From assembly GCA_003694875.1 (NCBI GenBank), contig RFJN01000314.1:1-18370 (forward strand): a stretch of DNA of 18,370 bases, read 5' to 3'. The DNA is from Planctomycetota bacterium. GTDB taxonomy: Bacteria > Planctomycetota > J058 > J103. The notes below the pieces were generated by a model that was not told the origin of the DNA, ran no database searches, and saw nothing but the letters and a program-made list of their open reading frames with translations. Of the stretch, positions 16,632-18,370 are shown one piece after another (the stretch's first letter is position 1; each line of letters starts with the position of its first letter). The translations under genes were made by a program, and so were the position numbers.

Positions 16632-16802
16632 GGTAGCGGTCTGTGCAGGCTGTTGACGCAAGCGACCTCGTCGCGCACAAGGCAGCCATGAACGTCGCCC
16701 ACGGCGAGCAAGCGGCAACACCCTGTTCGCAAGCCGCGACACGAAAATGCCGATAGCCACGGCACGCGGCACCCTGTCCTGCATCGTCTTCGTTCAGGCG
16801 CA

Positions 16803-16819
16803 GCGGGGTTGCCCCCCGC
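16803..16819. repeat. GC-rich hairpin
   Basis: GCGGGG (16803-16808) pairs with CCCCGC (16814-16819) around the loop TTGCC. It is similar in plan to the hairpins at 16351 and 17234. Confidence 0.5.
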
Positions 16820-16998
16820 CCGCGCCGGCCACGATCGGGCATGGCACGGCACCGCCGAACACTGTTCCTGTCCCGGCGATTCGTTGCGCCTCGCCACCGG
16901 CCGGCGTGCCGTTGCGGTTGCCAGCTTCATTCTGCGCGGTGTCGAGGCAACCATCGCCGGCGCGAGTACGCATCTCGAGATCCTGATCGACCAGGGAC

Positions 16999-17094
16999 TC
17001 CTGGGTTCCTGGGTTCCTCATTGTCTTTTCCATCCCGGTCTGTGCGCGCGGATCGCAGGAAGGCGAGAACCATGAGGAACCCAGGAACCCAGGA
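16999..17094. repeat. Inverted pair of the dispersed repeat (copies 2 and 3)
   Basis: Positions 16999-17021 and 17072-17094 are perfect 23-bp inverted repeats, separated by 50 bp. The shared core in plus orientation is ATGAGGAACCCAGGAACCC, itself two tandem GGAACCCA units. Copy 2 extends to 17038 in similarity with copy 1 at 16138-16177. A long-stem hairpin in RNA from either strand is predicted. It lies about 300 bp beyond the end of rex. Confidence 0.75.
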
Positions 17095-17233
17095 ACTGTG
17101 GTGATGGAGGCTGGTTGGGGAGAACGATACGGTGGCGCTTTCCGATCCGCGCGCCCTTCTTCCGGGCCTTCGGGATCCACCCCGGCCGGACGGGCAGGCC
17201 GGTGCCATGGCCGGTCATGTTCGTGGTTGGTGC

Positions 17234-17254
17234 GGGCGGGGATCCACCCCGCCC
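17234..17254. repeat. GC-rich REP-like hairpin
   Basis: GGGCGGGG (17234-17241) pairs perfectly with CCCCGCCC (17247-17254) around the loop ATCCA. The loop-flank string GGGATCCACCCCG occurs again at 17170-17182, a partial second copy. It lies 137 bp downstream of the rex stop. Confidence 0.6.
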
Positions 17255-17391
17255 CTCGAGGAACGTGTGGAAACCGGGCAACACCGACCAGCGCTGCGCA
17301 CCGCCTCGACCACCGTCTCCACCGACCGCGACCTCTCGCTCCGACACCCGAGCCGGTCACGACGCTCGCGACGCCGGGGCACGTCGCACGG

Positions 17392-18045
17392 TCAGGCGGA
17401 ATCGCGCTCGCGTCGCGGCGGCTGCGCCATCGAGACGATGTGGTGGGTGAGCTGTTCGAGGAAGAAGCCGAGATCGACGCTCACCACCGCCACGTCGTCG
17501 GGCACCGCGAGGGCGGTGGCGGTGAAGTTGAGGATCCCCTTGATCCCGGCGCGCACGAGATCGCTCGCGACCGGCTGCGCCTGCTCGGGCGGCACCGCGA
17601 GCACGGCGATCCGGATGCCGGCCGCACGGATGCGCTCGACGAGCCGATCGACCCCCTCGATCCGCAGGCCCTCGATCCGGCGGCCGACGAGCCGCGGATC
17701 GCGGTCGAAGATCGCCTCGAAGCAGAAGCCCTGCTCGCGGAAGCCGCGGTGGCGCACGAGGGCGCGACCGAGCTGGCCCACCCCGACGAGCGCCATGGGC
17801 CAGCGGCGGTCGGTGCCGAGCGCGTGGCGCAGCGCCGCCACGAGCGGCTGCAGGCGGTAGCCCACCCCGCGCGCCCCGAGCGGCCCCACCGCCCCGAGGT
17901 CCTTGCGCACCTGCGCCGGCGTGAGCCCGAGCGCCCGCGCGAGTTCCTGGCTCGAGACGGTGCTCTCGCCACGGGCGAGCCGGCCCTCGGCCTCGCGCAG
18001 ATAGAGGCTGAAGCGCTCGAGCACCGCGTGCGGCAGCCGCCCCAT
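17392..18045 (-). CDS. rex: Redox-sensing transcriptional repressor Rex
   Basis: The 217-residue protein matches Rex, a dimer that binds DNA when NAD+ dominates and releases it on NADH binding, controlling fermentation and respiration genes. The winged-helix domain (1-78) has LPHAVLERFSLYLRE, VSSQELARALGLTPAQVRKDL and the wing RGVGYRLQPL. The Rossmann domain carries VGVGQLGRAL (87-96), FDRDPRLVGR (113-122), VLAVPPEQAQPVA (148-160) and AGIKGILNFTATAL (166-179). The C-terminal helix is followed by a polar tail. ATG 18045 gives the normal family start; an in-frame GTG at 18075 would add 10 residues and neither has a clear ribosome binding site. It follows the HD-GYP-like gene by about 35 bp or less, so it is probably co-transcribed with it. 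Confidence 0.95.
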   Translation of the reverse strand: MGRLPHAVLERFSLYLREAEGRLARGESTVSSQELARALGLTPAQVRKDLGAVGPLGARGVGYRLQPLVAALRHALGTDRRWPMALVGVGQLGRALVRHRGFREQGFCFEAIFDRDPRLVGRRIEGLRIEGVDRLVERIRAAGIRIAVLAVPPEQAQPVASDLVRAGIKGILNFTATALAVPDDVAVVSVDLGFFLEQLTHHIVSMAQPPRRERDSA

Positions 18046-18080
18046 CCCCCCACGCTGATAGCGTCCGGAGACCACGGGGC

Positions 18081-18370
18081 TCAGAACCCCGCGAGCGGAT
18101 CGTCGCGCCAGCGGGCCGGCGCCGCGATCGGCTCCCAGCGCAGTTCGCCCGACTCGGGCAGCTCGACGTGGCGGCCGCCCCCCACCTCGTCCGGCAACCA
18201 CACGAGCGGCCGCGCCTCGTCGGGCCCACCCACCCGCACCACCCGCCCCTCGCCGCGCCCATCGATCCGGATCCAGGAGCCGACGGGAAACAGCGAGACC
18301 GCGGTGAAGATCGCGCGCACGACCGCCGGATCGATCTCGCGCCGCGCTCCGAGCGCGGCGGCCTCGCGCA
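18081..18370 (-). CDS. HD-GYP-type protein, C-terminal end (truncated by window edge)
   Basis: The minus strand is open from the window edge to the TGA at 18083-18081, giving about 95 visible residues. The segment EIDPAVVRAIFTAVSLFPVGSWIRI followed by GRGEGRVVRVG and RPLVWLPD matches the tail that usually follows the HD-GYP domain: a helix, then FPVGS, then a small beta unit ending in a Pro-Val/Leu strand. HD-GYP proteins hydrolyse cyclic di-GMP, but the HD and GYP residues would be outside the window, so activity cannot be judged. The frame continues past the edge; a GTG at 18320 is in frame but is unlikely to be the true start. rex lies immediately downstream. Confidence 0.65.
   Translation of the reverse strand, partial: REAAALGARREIDPAVVRAIFTAVSLFPVGSWIRIDGRGEGRVVRVGGPDEARPLVWLPDEVGGGRHVELPESGELRWEPIAAPARWRDDPLAGF

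Larger units (their letters stand above)
15871..17391. other. Gene-free, repeat-rich convergent intergenic region
   Basis: This 1.5 kb separates the ends of thiI and rex. Open frames exist on both strands but none shows a protein family, a consistent codon pattern or a ribosome binding site; they read through palindromes and repeats. The base composition looks less GC-rich than the flanking genes. It contains the nested inverted repeat, the 40-nt repeat copies and several GC hairpins listed separately, plus an 11-bp direct repeat, GACGTTCGCTC, at 16030-16040 and 16061-16071. I see no tRNA, rRNA, transposase or attachment-site signature. Confidence 0.7.

Noticed and set aside
15995..16954. 319-codon minus-strand frame in the thiI-rex gap (and several shorter frames there)
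   Set aside because: It runs through palindromes and repeats, has no family features or ribosome binding site, and its codons look random.
16138..17094. CRISPR array
   Set aside because: The repeats are few, unevenly spaced and in mixed orientation, and there are no cas genes.
17392..18201. Longer 269-codon Rex frame
   Set aside because: The upstream part overlaps the HD-GYP-like coding region in another frame, and Rex similarity begins at the methionine at 18045.

Overview
The window is about 18.4 kb of very GC-rich bacterial DNA with dense, mostly overlapping genes and many GTG/TTG starts. The organism looks Gram-negative: there is a lipobox lipoprotein, and a membrane-anchored peptidase whose catalytic part is predicted to be outside the cytoplasm. 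The mix of Rex, SufU-type Fe-S assembly, a zinc-ribbon YggX relative, an HD-GYP fragment and an M64 peptidase points to a high-GC proteobacterium or a myxobacterium/planctomycete-like lineage. I cannot fix the phylum from sequence alone. I see no phage, plasmid, CRISPR or transposase genes.

Layout. (1) Positions 1-215 (minus strand) hold the N-terminal piece of a membrane protein resembling the PAP2_C/sphingomyelin-synthase-like family, cut by the window edge. (2) Positions 398-5727 (plus strand) are a tight four-gene operon: a lipoprotein 5'-nucleotidase, an OPA-type MFS transporter with two PDZ-like domains inserted in a predicted periplasmic loop, a HAD-like phosphatase, and a SAM-methyltransferase-like protein. 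A recognisable sigma70-type promoter precedes it. The enzymes suggest extracytoplasmic hydrolysis of a phosphate ester or nucleotide, uptake, and cytoplasmic dephosphorylation, but the substrate is unknown. (3) Positions 13173 down to 5743 (minus strand) are one long transcription unit: sufC, sufD, sufS, sufU, a zinc-ribbon Fe(2+)-trafficking protein, and a 1083-residue FHA-TM-M64 metallopeptidase. sufB is absent. The unit meets the plus-strand operon at a perfect 12-bp stem that contains both stop codons. (4) Positions 13472-15870 (plus strand) hold a group I cysteine desulfurase overlapping thiI by ATGA, a tRNA 4-thiouridine/thiamine sulfur pair. (5) Positions 15871-17391 are a 1.5-kb gene-free convergent junction filled with REP-like palindromes and an 85%-identical 40-nt repeat. 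(6) Positions 18370 down to 17392 (minus strand) hold the C-terminus of an HD-GYP-type protein followed closely by rex, the NADH/NAD+-sensing repressor.

Taken together, most of the window deals with sulfur mobilisation, Fe-S cluster assembly and redox sensing (regions 3, 4 and 6), beside a phosphate-ester utilisation cassette (regions 1 and 2). The most unusual items are the PDZ-loaded transporter, the FHA-TM-M64 protein at the end of a suf operon, the suf operon without sufB whose leader carries GTTC/GAAC palindromes, and the repeat island between thiI and rex.
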